Of a stretch of 64,000 bases of DNA, positions 52,580 to 63,025 are shown piece by piece. Location of the stretch: the NCBI GenBank assembly GCA_023375785.1, contig SZWC01009429.1:43693-107692 (forward strand), given 5' to 3'. The notes under the pieces were generated by a model. The model made no database searches, was not told where the DNA came from, and saw only the letters and a list, made by a program, of their open reading frames with translations. This DNA is from Penium margaritaceum. Taxonomy: Eukaryota; Streptophyta; Zygnematophyceae; Desmidiales; Peniaceae. Numbering within the stretch: the first letter of the stretch is position 1; each line of letters starts with the position of its first letter. Made by a program: the position numbers and the translations under genes.

Positions 52580-53705
52580 GTGGTCAAGAACCTGGAGACT
52601 GGATTGTTCCATTCTTGGATTTGTTCGGTTGCCTCGGGAGACTGTGCATCCCCTTTCCACCCCCATATTCTTTGGTCAAGACCCTCACATGTGGGATTCC
52701 GACCCCGTGTGGTGGGAGACCACAACCGTCATGTCCTTGACGGTTCTAACAACTGGTTGGGCTTCCATGCCTGCCTCTTTGGTGGTGGTTGTACCCCACC
52801 CAAGATGGCACTGGCTTCCCCCTCCCTACTATGCTACGGTCTATGGGCTTCCTTCTTCATCCTACACCCCTCCATCATGGCTCCAGCCCGCAGCTCCATC
52901 TCTCTTTACGACACTAGCTTGGTCTTTCTCCATGTTTGTGCATCCTCCACCTTCCCTTCCCATCCTCGGCCTCAGGTTGTCCACTCCAGTGTGAGTTCGA
53001 CTGTTGAGTGTGGGGATCACTTTTATCTGTTGGATGGAGCCTTTCAGGGCATGCCAGATGGTGGGGTTGTGCTGTCTGTTGAGTGGGTTGAGCATTGCCA
53101 GTCGTTCACCGTCTCCCGTCTCCTTGCTATCACTTCTGGTCTTACTCCATCCTGTCATGTCCTCGCTTACAGTGTCACGTAATGGCATGTGACCTCTTTG
53201 TCTCGTGTGTCAAGTGGATTCTGGATCATCCATTCCAGAGCCACTCATCACATGATGTCCTCTCGTGCTGCATTCATCATGTTGGATCCTGTCGGTGACG
53301 TTCGCTTCGTCCGTAATGGCTTCAGCCAGATGTTACCAGTTCAATGTGTTGATGTTGTGCATTTTTTCGGACCGTTGGGTGATGTCTTCTTACCTGATGT
53401 CCTCTTTGTCCCTGCGCTTATAGGCAGCTTGCTGTCTGACACTGAATTCAATGATCAGGGCATGGACTTTGTCTCATCTTGTGGCGTTGGCGCTGTAGTC
53501 ATCTGGCCATCTTGTTCTTCGTGGTCTGCGTTGCGACAAGTTGTATCATTTGCCCTTGTTTGTAGCGACCACTACACCTGCGCATGTGCATGTCTCTCCC
53601 TCTCTTTCTGCTTCACATACATGTTTTCTCCATTGCCGCCTGTGTCATGTGCACACTGCCGCCATCCATATCATCTTGCACCATTAGCCTGTTGTTGGTT
53701 TTGAC
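52580..53705 (+). pseudogene. Copia-C Gag-side frame and protease
   Basis: A frame of 200 codons at 52580-53182 has no domain that I recognise; by position it is on the Gag side. At 53219-53254 FWIIHSRATHHMMSSRAAF matches the copia protease motif (W-I-DSGAT-H-T), with HSR in place of DSG. It continues through VQCVDVVHFFGPLGDVFLPD and VLFVPALIGSLLS, the usual end of the protease region. Confidence 0.65.
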
Positions 53706-53869
53706 CCTGGCACATTTCCCGTGCCATGTACTGCTGACTGCCTTGATTGTGCACAAGGCAAGCTGCATCCCCCGACCTTTCCTTTGTCTGACTCTCGCAC
53801 ACTGCACTTCCTTGTCCTTCTCCATGCAGACGTCATGGGCCCACTCCCTGATGAATTTCTGGTAAGAGA

Positions 53870-53938
53870 AATTATCCGTAAGACAGAAGAGCTACCAGGT
53901 TGGTAGCTCTTCTGTCTTACGGATGATTTCTCTCACTT
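53870..53938. repeat. Foldback: 32-bp inverted duplication in Copia-C integrase
   Basis: AGAGAAATTATCCGTAAGAC and the next 12 bases (to GAGCTACC) are followed within 5 bases by their reverse complement, with one mismatch. The right arm encodes LFCLTDDFSHF in the integrase frame, so it is the original and the left arm is the inverted copy. The same foldback appears at 54074-54142 through the N at 54029. Confidence 0.9.
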
Positions 53939-54028
53939 TTGATGGATATCTGTCCTTCGCCAGAAAAGCGATGTTGGGCCCACGATCGCGTCTTGGCTTG
54001 TCCAAGCTGAGCGTGCTTGCCAGCATAA

Positions 54029-54029
54029 N
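54029..54029. other. Assembly join (N) with repeated flank
   Basis: Bases 54030-54232 repeat 53826-54028 with a few SNPs, including the foldback. Confidence 0.92.
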
Positions 54030-54789
54030 GCAGACGTCATGGGCCCACTCCCTGATGAATTTCTGGTAAGAGAAATTATCCGTAAGACAGAAGAGCTACC
54101 AGGTTGGTAGCTCTTCTGTCTTACGGATGATTTCTCTCACTTTTGATGGATATCTGTCCTTCTCCAGAAAAGCAATGTTGGGCCCACGATCGCGTCTTGG
54201 CTTGTCCAAGCTGAGCGTGCTTGCCAGCATAAGTTGGTAGCATTCCATTTTGATTGTGGTGCGGAGTTCATGGGCTCCATAGCCCGCTTCCTCCAATCTC
54301 AAGGAGTGCATCTGGAGTTGTCTGATACACATGCACCAGAGCAGAACAGAATGTCACAGACATTGGAACTCTACTCTGGCTGATGGTATTTCCCCTTCTT
54401 GTCGAACCTGGCCTCCCTCTTTTCCTTGCCTTCTAGGCCATGTCATACATGACATGGATTTGCAACTGTGTTCTCCACCGTCCGTGGCCTCGTCATGTCA
54501 CGACAGTCAAGTGATGGTATGGTCGTCGTGCTGGTCTTCGCCTCGCTTGTATCTGGGGCACCACTGCCAGCGTTTGCCTCCGTAAGGACCAACGTGATGG
54601 CAAGCTATCTCCTCAAGGTTGCATGTGCCCTTTCCTTGGTGTTTCCTCTCAGTCCAAGGCCAGGCTCTTTTGGGACCCAGAGCATAGTCGTGTTGTTGAG
54701 ACTTGTGATTCTCTCTTTATTGAGAGCACCTTATCACGTGATATTGCTCATTGTGTTCCTTCACTTGTGCCCTTCTCTTGTCTAGGAGG

Positions 54790-55603
54790 AGGTGGTACAT
54801 GTGGAGTATCCTTCGGGAGAGGCTGCACTGCATATCTCACTTCATCATCACCTACATCATCTCCTATTATGTCTACATTACCACCAGTGTCACCTCCTGT
54901 CATGTCTACATCATCGTCAGTGTCATCTACCATCGCGTCCACGTCATCGCCTGGTTCACCTCATATCGTGTCTGTGTCGTCACCTGTGTTCTCTGATGTT
55001 CTGCCTGTGTCGATGTCTGCATCATCTCCTGTCGCCTCTGTGTCGACACCAACCTTATGTAAGGTCAAGTCCGTGTCACCACCTTTGTTATCTCCTTTTG
55101 TTTCGTTGTCATCTATATCATCCCCTACAACATCTATGTCATCTCCTTTTGTGTTGTTTCCTGCATCGCAGGTTGTGGTTCCATTGGTAGCGGACCAAGT
55201 GGCACCCTCGCCGTTTGCTTGTGCGTCAGGAGGTCGTTTGAGACCTTTGCAGTCTTCACTTCACTCTGCCCCGCCTAGCAGTCGTACAACCTTGGCTGGC
55301 CAATCTGGACACGTGAGGTCACTCTGTTCAATTTACGGTGGTGTCATTAACCACACACAGCCTACTCTTGTCTATGGCCTTCATGCTCTTGCCTTGGCGG
55401 CGGTTGTGGTGCAGCCAAATGCCATGCTTGAATACTCTCAAATTACTGATGATTTCAACCAAGTCATTGCGGCAGCTGTGTCTGTCCGGCCTCCGCCACA
55501 TCCCTCAGTCGCCACCCCACTCGTTGTAAGTGGTAAAATGACACGTGTACCTGGACCAAACACAGTGCAACAAGCACTCTCCGTTGCGGATGAAACTCTC
55601 TAG
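54790..55603 (+). pseudogene. Copia-C integrase-RT linker, Ser/Val/Pro-rich repeats
   Basis: Within an open frame (54623-55603) lie imperfect units such as SPPVMSTSSSVSS and SPHIVSVSSPVFS. The later part has GQSGHVRSLCSIYGGVIN and TDDFNQVIAAAVSV. It occupies the same position as the Pro/Val/Thr repeats of Copia-B. Confidence 0.65.
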
Positions 55604-55612
55604 GAGCAAGCT

Positions 55613-56535
55613 ATGCACGAGGAACACGCTACAATCAAGGAGCATGGGGTTTATGAGAAGGTGAAGCTCCCGCCTGGTCGTAAGGCCAACTTAGCCCATT
55701 GGGTGTTTCGAATGAAAGAGAGGCCCAATGGCTCAGTGGAACAGTACAAGACCAGTTTCACGGCCAAGGGATTCTCCCAAGTGCGTGGTATGGACTTTGA
55801 TGCCAACTTTGCCCCTGTGGACAAGCACACCACAGCAAAACGTCTTCTTGATTCAAGTGGCACAGCACGACTGGGAGCTCCACCAAATGGACGTTAACAA
55901 TTTCTACTTGCACGATAATCTCCAGGAAGAGATCTATCTTATCCAGCCTCCAAGGTTTGAAGAAGGCACAAACAGAGTCCGGCACCTTTGACAAGCCTTG
56001 TATGACTTCAAACAATCCTTACGGTGTTCGAGCCTTGAGATCTCTGCAACCTTGGAGCGGGACGGGTATCACCGCGGGAGAGTGGACCTAGAGATATTCA
56101 TGAGTCCCCCCTCTACACCCTTTGTCATTGTCGTGGTCTATGTGGACGACCTATTGATTGCGTCTTCCGATCCTCAGGTTGTCTAGGCTGTAAAGGATCT
56201 CCTCCACTCTAGGTACAAAACGAAGGATCTTGGTCCAGCTTGTGTCTCCTTGGGAATGGAGATTGGTCGTGACCGACAACATTGCACACTCCATGTGCAT
56301 CAGGCTGGTTACACCAGGACACGTGTAGATCATTTTGCTGACCTGTTGCCGACAGTCCCTTTCGTATCTATGCCTATGATGCCTGCAGGGCAGAGGCTTC
56401 TCATGTCAGCGGATCCAGATCATCTGGGGGAGCCTGTCGATGTCACAATGTACCTACGAGTCATTGGCTCCATAATGTTCCTCGGGACCACAACGCACGC
56501 AGATGCTGCCTTTGCTATGAAATTCTTGACGTAGT
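55613..56535 (+). pseudogene. Copia-C reverse transcriptase
   Basis: MHEEHATIKEHGVYEKVKLP, KANLAHWVFRMKERPNGSVE, TAKGFSQVRGMDFDANFAPV, then after a frameshift ELHQMDVNNFYLHDNLQEEI (first Asp) and YDFKQSL. Active site VVVYVDDLLIASS at 56139-56150, both Asp intact. The thumb has YKTKDLGPACVSLGMEIG, and LRVIGSIMFLGTTTHADAAF follows. One stop at 56184 and shifts near 55860 and 55985. Confidence 0.85.
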
Positions 56536-57060
56536 TCTCACAACATACGTGTCAGATCCATTTGGAGGTTTCTATGCACGTGGTGTGGTATGTCATGTTT
56601 ACCCCATGTCTTGGCCTATGCTTTCACATGCAGCCATCTGTTGTTTTTGATGGGTACACTGATAGAGATTGAGCCCATGATCGATCCAATTCGGCCACAT
56701 GTTCCTTGTCAGAGGTAGAACTGTCTCATGGAAGAGTAGCAAGAATAATTACGTTGCATGGAGCCCAACTGAGGTTGAGCATGTCCCATTGGGGATTAGG
56801 GTTTGCAAGAGCATTTGGTTGTGTTGTCTCGTGCAGTAGCTACGCTTTCCCATCGGCTGCATCACCATTCGTTGCGACAATGATAGCACGCACCGCATAG
56901 CATGGCATGATAGCATGTGTCACACAACCACAAAGCACAACAAAATTGAGCATCACTTTGTATGCAATCATGTTTCATGTGGAAATGTCTTTGTTTGGAT
57001 GTCGACACGCGGCAGTAGCATGTAGATTTCTTCACCAAAGTGTTGTGTAGTTGCAAGTTT
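56536..57060 (+). pseudogene. Copia-C RNase H remnant
   Basis: VVFDGYTDRD (Asp) at about 56645, then damaged sequence. KLSITLYAIMFHVEMSLFGC and CRHAAVACRFLHQ near 56945-57050 correspond to the final helices. Badly decayed. Confidence 0.6.
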
Positions 57061-57260
57061 GAGTTAGCGGTGCAAAACGTTAGGCTTCTTGCATATGCTC
57101 TTCCTGCTACCATTTTTGTACCCTGCTCTTACAGCTTCATCTCTCTGCCAGCAATTCTTGTGTGCCCGTGTCTTCTGCTCCTTACAATACACTATCGTTG
57201 CCATTTTTTTGTGACCCTTGCTCTCCAGTGGTGACTAGCATGTGCGGGTCATGGGGGGAG

Positions 57261-57800
57261 TGCTAGTGTGTGAGTCGTGGTGACCTCTGGGCTTCTCGTC
57301 ATGTCTTACCTGTATGTGGGGACACTCAACGGTTTCTTTGACAGCGTCAGCATCAGCCGGTGCACCCTTACGTTCTCTCCAAGTTTTTCTTGGTGACCAC
57401 CTTTTTCAGTGGCACTATTCTTGCATGTTCATGATCCAATTGTGTGGAGTTTATATTTCTGCACCTGGTGCTTCTTTCTGTTTTTCATTCCTACAACCAA
57501 GAAGCCCGTACACCTGTCAGGTTCCCTCTTGCTACTGTTTTGGAGCTTACAGCCAGGTTAGCCTATTTTCTGACCGGTTGGTTGGACTTGCGTGCCTTGT
57601 GGCACGTATGTGGGTGAGACTATACACATACACTTGTCTTTTGTTTCCTAGCTAAACTTGTACATTTTGAAATTGTATCTTTACCGTCTCTCCACCTTTT
57701 GAAGAACCATTTATTCCATTGTGTTCTTGCAACATACCCTCTATTCCCTCACATATGAGACTTTGGGCATCTCCCTAGCCTAGCCCTTACTTTGTCTTGC
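57261..57800 (+). repeat. 3' LTR of Copia-C
   Basis: Begins TGCTAGTGTGTGAGTCGTGG after the purine tract and aligns with 50864-51411. The right end is approximate. Confidence 0.75.
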
Positions 57801-57879
57801 ACATGCTTGCTTGCTAGTACGCCAGCTGACTGGAGAATGTCTCCACTTCAACAGCAACAAGGCTAAGAAGCTTCCTAGC

Positions 57880-58080
57880 GTCACTTACCTTGAGAGCTGA
57901 GGACCCAACGATGTCTTATTGTGATTCTTGTCATTGTGTATATGTTCTCAACTTTCTCGATACTTGTCATCAAAGAACACAAATTTTTGCGCACAATGTT
58001 CTATTCTTCCAAATCCTTGAATTGGCCCTTGCTCCACGCGTCATCCATGTGAACCATATAAATTCTTCTTGGCATAACAA
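57880..58080 (+). repeat. Diverged LTR-end copy related to the Gypsy-2 LTR
   Basis: GTGTATATGTTCTCAACTTT and CTTGTCATCAAAG are shared with about 59100-59145, followed by similar spacing to a GTGAACCA block (58049 and 59222). It is probably the 3' end of an older related LTR. Confidence 0.45.
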
Positions 58081-59064
58081 GGGCCTAGCATTAAGTTCAA
58101 AATGGATACAAGTACCAACAGTTCCTGCTTCAATGCCACCTGTGGCGCAAGGTATTTGCCACATTTTTTGGTTAATCCCCGATGCCATAATACATCTTCA
58201 TTAAGCATAACTACGGATTCTTAAAGCGCTCGTCTATCGGATGCCTATCCAGGACTATTCATAGCCATGGTGGCAGCAATCCCGTGAAGTTTTTTTTTTT
58301 TTTTGACTAGCGGTGAATAAAACAGTCACAAATGGTGTGTTCGGGTCAGTAGTACTATCTACATTATTTCTTCTTGCTTACGTTCAATTTTTAAAAATCT
58401 GGCCAAATTGACACTTCCAAGCTGATGAACCACAAGCGATTCGGTTGGTTACTAGACCAGAGCAGTTGTTCATCATAGTTTGCACATATTTCAGAGCTTT
58501 TTGTAGAAATTTTTGTGTTCAACCGAAATTCAAGGGAAGGACTGCGTAGCCTTGTGGACCACATATGTTTATCTAAAGATCAGCTATTTGCTTCCATTTT
58601 CTGCTCGATCGGGGTATCTAGTCTGCGAGGATTGGACGAAAGGTTAGGATGTTGATGCTGTTCCACTACGGCATTGACTAGACATGAGGCGTGTCAATGT
58701 CATCGCAGAATTATGCGGTGAAGAAACAAGCACTTGCCCTCTGTTACGTCCCTGGCGTACAAGTACCTAAACCTCGAAAGTGGGCATTTGTATCCTTATA
58801 TCGTTTGGCCGAGATCATTTTGGCCAATTGCCTCGACCTCAGGTTTTTTGTTCCTGAAGTTTCAGACAACTCCAACCATCTTCTAGAATGGTCGATAGAA
58901 GTATCGCAAACTATATTGATGTCTGGTATCGTTTGGTTGACTTCTTGATGGTGCTACAATTTTTTAAAGAAGCGCCTCGATATTCTCCAAGTCCCCCGAC
59001 TTCTCGACGGGGCTTCTTGAATCCGCCACTCACTGCGTGACTCACATGCGTCGCTTGGCACGAG
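58081..59064. other. Unassigned, probably body of the Gypsy-2 5' LTR
   Basis: No convincing gene is seen. A plus-strand frame at 58691-58948 has no recognisable domain. A run of 15 T lies at 58290-58304. The sequence precedes an LTR end and primer site, so most of it may be LTR, but no second copy confirms this. Confidence 0.4.
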
Positions 59065-59252
59065 CGCCAAAGACCCGACATATGCCTCATTTGTGTTCTC
59101 GGCATTGCATACATGTGCTCAACTTACTTGACACTTGTCATCAAAGTATACCTACTGCTAAATACAAGTTATCCATTTGCCCCAAACACCCAAATCGTAC
59201 TTTGTCCCGTACCTCATCCCAGTGAACCACCTACGTTCCGCTCGATGTAACA
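59065..59252 (+). repeat. 3' end of the Gypsy-2 5' LTR
   Basis: Ends ...GATGTAACA at 59252, two bases before the primer site. The start of the LTR is not determined. Confidence 0.6.
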
Positions 59253-59254
59253 AT

Positions 59255-59266
59255 TGGTATCAGAGC
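59255..59266 (+). other. Primer-binding site of Gypsy-2
   Basis: TGGTATCAGAGC is the complement of the 3' end of plant initiator Met-tRNA, the common primer of plant LTR elements. This is the conventional 3'-end type, unlike Copia-A. Confidence 0.88.
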
Positions 59267-59379
59267 GCGGCAACGTTAGAGGCACAACCGATGCATGAAG
59301 TATATGGCAACAACCTTGTACGAGTCCTCGGCGCATCTCCATCGTTCAAAAGATTACAGACTTTGCAATAACAACGGTG

Positions 59380-60120
59380 AATGGAGCAGGTGCACCTCGC
59401 GACAAGTAGCAGTCCCTACACAGTGCTCCGGCAATGGCAGATCAGTAGTACACAAACAATGATGCTCTCTAGGCAAACCAGGTGGCATTGACAACTTTTG
59501 CGGCAAGTGGTACTGCAGCGACGAACATGATGGCCAGTACGGTGATGGACCCCTCAAGCTCTGCAAACCCTTTGCCTCTGCCGTAACCCATTGGGCCGAC
59601 ACGTGACACGATGGGAGGCACAAGCCTAGAAGAGCAAATCAATAAAGGCATGTACCAAAAATTCTTGGCACTCAAGAGCCTCAACACCCATCTGCTCCAA
59701 TAGCTCAATGCCAAAATGGAGGAGCATCTCGTGCACACAAAGTAATTATCAAGAAGAGAATTCTGCAACTCTGAAGTGAACCTTAGATTCGATCGGCACT
59801 TCCCGAGCCATTTGATCCCACAAAATCCAAGGGACTGACGGTCAGGAAGTGGATGAATAGTTTGGAGGTGTATTTCGCTGCTGTTGGGGTCAAGAAACAT
59901 AAAAAGGAAATCCGTCGACTCTGCGAACCAATCCGGCTGCAAATCGTACATCTACACGACGTAATGGTCTAGAGGACTTGCTTGATGAGCGAGCACAAAA
60001 TCATCCTCCAGAAAGATTTTTTGTGTCGGTACAATCCGCACGTTGATTGGATTACTAGAGCACTCTACATCACCATTAATGACTGGAAAGGAAACTTACC
60101 TTTGGTCGAGCAACCCACAA
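59380..60120 (+). pseudogene. Gypsy-2 Gag remnant
   Basis: SGTAATNMMASTVMDPSSSA, GTSLEEQINKGMYQKFLALK, then FPEPFDPTKSKGLTVRKWMN-like sequence and SLEVYFAAVGVKKHKKEI, which fits the retrotransposon capsid of gypsy Gag. It goes on to VDWITRALYITINDWK. Stops and frame changes throughout; no zinc knuckle seen. Confidence 0.65.
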
Positions 60121-60124
60121 TATA

Positions 60125-60985
60125 GTGGCGGTTATGGGAAGCACCATCAATGGAAGCAGGAGAGGAAGTTGTGACAGCTGCAAAATACCAGCTGATATGT
60201 CTAGACGTGGCCAAGAAACTCCAGCATCTGCAACACCATCAACGGCCTCGACACCTGAGAAGTTTGCAACATTACCAAAGGAGTTTGCAAAGATCATCAA
60301 GGAGTTAAAAGGATTTTTCCCTTACAAACTACCCCGAGAGCTACCAGTTTAATGCAACATCAACCATAAGATAGACCTCAAGCCTGGCAGTAAACAAATG
60401 GTCAAGGATACCTATTGGATGAGCGATCACAAGCTGAATGAACTCAAGAAGCATTTGGAAAAGATGGTCCGTTCACGGTTCAGCAGACCCTCCACGTCAC
60501 CCGAATCGGCACATGTACTTTTTGTAAGTTTTAGAACCAGAGAAATGTGGATGTGGGTGCACTAAAGAGCATTAGACGACATCACCATCAAGAACTGCTA
60601 CCCCCTCCCGTGAGTAGATCAACCTTTTAACCAACTCTGTGGGGCCAAAATGTTGAGCAAAATCGACCTACACAACGGCTGTAATGAGTTCCACGTATCT
60701 CATAAGGATGTCAAGAAGACATCATTCTATACCACATATAGGAATTTCTATTTCACGGTCATGTCGTTTGGGCTCATGAATGCCCTAGCAATGTATATGG
60801 GCACAATAAAAAAAAAAAATTGCATGTACCTCAGCGACCTTGTCCTCGCATACCTCAACGACATCATAGTGTACACGCGAAATCCACAAGAGCACAATTG
60901 AAATCTTCGAAATGTTCTTGAGATTTTACAAAGACAGAAACGTTTTACAATCTTGAAATGCGGCTTCGGTCATCGATCAATCAAG
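60125..60985 (+). pseudogene. Gypsy-2 reverse transcriptase
   Basis: HKIDLKPGSKQMVKDTYWMS, HLEKMVRSRFSRPSTSPESA, MLSKIDLHNGCNEFHVSHKD (first catalytic Asp), TTYRNFYFTVMSFGLMNALA, then LAYLNDIIVYTRNPQEH, where YLND replaces YxDD. KCGFGHRSIKFLRHIIDGG follows. A six- to nine-A run at 60810 disturbs the frame. Protease upstream is not recognised. Confidence 0.82.
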
Positions 60986-61780
60986 TTTTTGAGACACATC
61001 ATCGACGGTGGATGGATCTTCATGGACCCAAAAAGGTGGAAGCAATCGCTGATTGGGCAGCGCCCACAAATGTTCGGGGCGTCCAAGCATTTCTAAGGTT
61101 CTGCAACTACTAGCATCAATTCGTAAAAGACTAGGTGCAACTGTCGGTGCATTTCTTTGATCTCACCTTGAAAACCACCCACTGAAATTTGGGGGACAGA
61201 AAACATGAAGTGTTGAACTCTTTGAGGAATGCTTTGACCTCGGTGCCAGCCTTACAAGTGGCAGATCCAACTTTGGACTACATAATGGCCATCAAAGTTG
61301 TTCTCCTCCAAGAAAACATTGGTGGAGAACATGTTGCGTATGTATCATGAAAGCTACACGGATTAGAACTCAATCAGGCAGTACACAAGAAGGATATGGT
61401 TGTAATCGTGCACGCGTTCAAGACATGGCGGTGCTACTTGGAATGCTAGCGATGCATCGTACGCACCAGCCGTCATGCCCTAAAGTACCTCAAGACCCAG
61501 CCAAATCTAAGATGTCCGCAAATTTGATGGACAGAGTTCCTCCAGTCCAACTTCGACTACAATATCGAGTACTGTCCAGGAAAAACAAGTCCACCGGATG
61601 CTCTAATTCGATGACCAGACATGACGGCTTAGAGGAGCACATTCCTCATCGAGGGAGATCCATACCTTGCGAGACTATTCGCAAATGGTTACGAGGATTT
61701 CGGCGGGTTTAACAAAACTGAGTTTTGGTTTGACGACCCCTACTAGCGACGACGATTCACTTGCCACGTCATCGTCCCTC
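60986..61780 (+). pseudogene. Gypsy-2 RT end and RNase H traces
   Basis: RFCNYYHQFVKD-like sequence near 61100, ALTSVPALQVADPTLDYIMA near 61235, and LKYLKTQPNLRCPQIWWTEF-like sequence near 61480-61550 correspond to the gypsy RNase H region. Stops are frequent. Confidence 0.5.
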
Positions 61781-61799
61781 CAAACAAGGAATTACAACG

Positions 61800-62680
61800 A
61801 ATGGTGTTGGAGGAACGCCATGACACTGGTCCAAGTGGACACTTCAAGGAAGAAAAGATGCTTAAGAAGTTGGCAAAGCACTATTGGTGGGACAAGATGC
61901 AGACCAACGTGGTAGCCTTCTCCAAATCGTCCAGCATCTGTCAAAGACAAAAATCACGTCGCACACGGCCACCCAATCTACTACAACCCTTAACTGTTCT
62001 GGCACAACCGTGGACTGACATCAGCATGGACTATGTGACGCCACCCACGAGGGGTATGACGCCATCCTCATCGTGGTGGAAAGATTTTCTAAAACTTCAC
62101 ACTTCATTCCGACGACCACCCCCGTCACCACCGAAGGAACATCGCGATTGTTTCTAAATCACATAGTGTAGTTGCAAGAAGTGCTATGTACCGTCACTAG
62201 TGGCAGGGACGGCCATTTCACTAGTTGCTTTTGGCGCGAACGGAAAACGCATTATGATTGTCGTATCTAGCTATGAACGGCATCTCATCATCACACTGAC
62301 GGGCAAACCGAGTGGACCAACAAGATGCGCAAAGAGCTCCTCCGCATCTTATGCAAGCCACTGGCACTGATTGGACAGAAAAATTGCAGACTGCCGAACT
62401 CGCATACAACTCTGGCACTTCCTCCGCAACTAATAAAATACCTTTTGAAGTGGTGTACAACAAACTTCCTGCCAAACAGTTGGATCACACAGTCAGAGTA
62501 GCATCCCCGCGGTCGATGTTCACCACCGGAAGTTTGCAAGCGATGACGGAGGAAACACGACAAACTCTCACAAAGGCACAAGCAGCTATGAAGCGAGCAG
62601 CCGACCGACAATGCAACGATGGCGTGTTTAGCGATGTCAATCGCGTCCTCCTTTGCTCTGTGAACATCAAACTCTGAGGA
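61800..62680 (+). pseudogene. Gypsy-2 integrase
   Basis: HHCC domain HDTGPSGHFKEEKMLKKLAK then SSICQRQK, with the first Cys of the pair lost. The core has PWTDISMDYVTPPTRG (first Asp). Mid-part damaged at 62150-62310. The distal core has DWTEKLQTAELAYNSGTSSA and PFEVVYNKLPAKQLDH, typical of gypsy integrase after the catalytic Glu. Frameshifts and stops. Confidence 0.75.
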
Positions 62681-63025
62681 CCGGACTTTGCAAACCTCAA
62701 ACCCCAATGGTTGGGACCGTTTGATATCAAGCGAATACAAACCCCAGTCATCGTTCTCGTTCGCCTCCTTGATAGCATGGCGATCCACGCAGTCAAGCAC
62801 TACCAGGATCCCAACACAAACTCTCCTGACAGACACGTCGCACCTCCACCTCCTATACAAGTGGACGGGGATACAGAGTATGTGATAAACAAGTGCCAAT
62901 GTTGCACGCGAGGCGTGCACAGGGTTACAAAGTACATTCATCCAAGGATCTTCTTTGGAATGAATTGTGTGTGGAATTGTGTAAGTCTAAGAAAAAGAAT
63001 GTGCATTCCCACATTACACTAGTGG
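62681..63025 (+). pseudogene. Gypsy-2 integrase C-terminus and chromodomain-like end
   Basis: KPQWLGPFDIKRI matches the GPF motif of chromovirus integrase (GPF/Y module). At 62843-62990 PPPPIQVDGDTEYVINKC resembles the lead-in of plant chromodomains (P-x-x-x-x-G-x-x-E-Y-x-V-x-K-I), and a Trp (VWN) sits where the conserved Trp is expected. Sequence between is poor, so the chromodomain call is moderate. Confidence 0.55.

Larger units (their letters stand above)
53721..54780 (+). pseudogene. Copia-C integrase, with a foldback and an assembly duplication
   Basis: DCLDCAQGKLHPPTFPL (Cys pair), LLHADVMGPLPDEF (first Asp), a foldback insertion, then LTDDFSHF and WISVLRQKSDVGPTIASW. The second catalytic region reads FHFDCGAEFMGSIARFLQSQ (54245-54310), and SDTHAPEQNRMSQTLELYS stands where Glu is expected. 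The C-terminal part, 54590-54770, has GVSSQSKARLFWDPEHSR. Frames shift several times. Confidence 0.72.
50864..57800 (+). mobile_element. Copia-C: Ty1/copia element, decayed
   Basis: 5' LTR about 50864-51411, internal region with protease, integrase, RT and RNase H, purine tract CATGGGGGGAG (57250-57260), 3' LTR 57261 to about 57800. Order is that of copia. Many frameshifts and stops. The 5' LTR may instead be the 3' LTR of the deleted element at 50372, shared by the two. No target duplication is established. Confidence 0.72.
59253..63025 (+). mobile_element. Gypsy-2: chromovirus-type Ty3/gypsy element, decayed
   Basis: Primer site, Gag, RT, traces of RNase H, integrase and a chromodomain-like end in that order on the plus strand. 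All are broken by stops. No 3' LTR is recognised after 63025. Confidence 0.8.
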
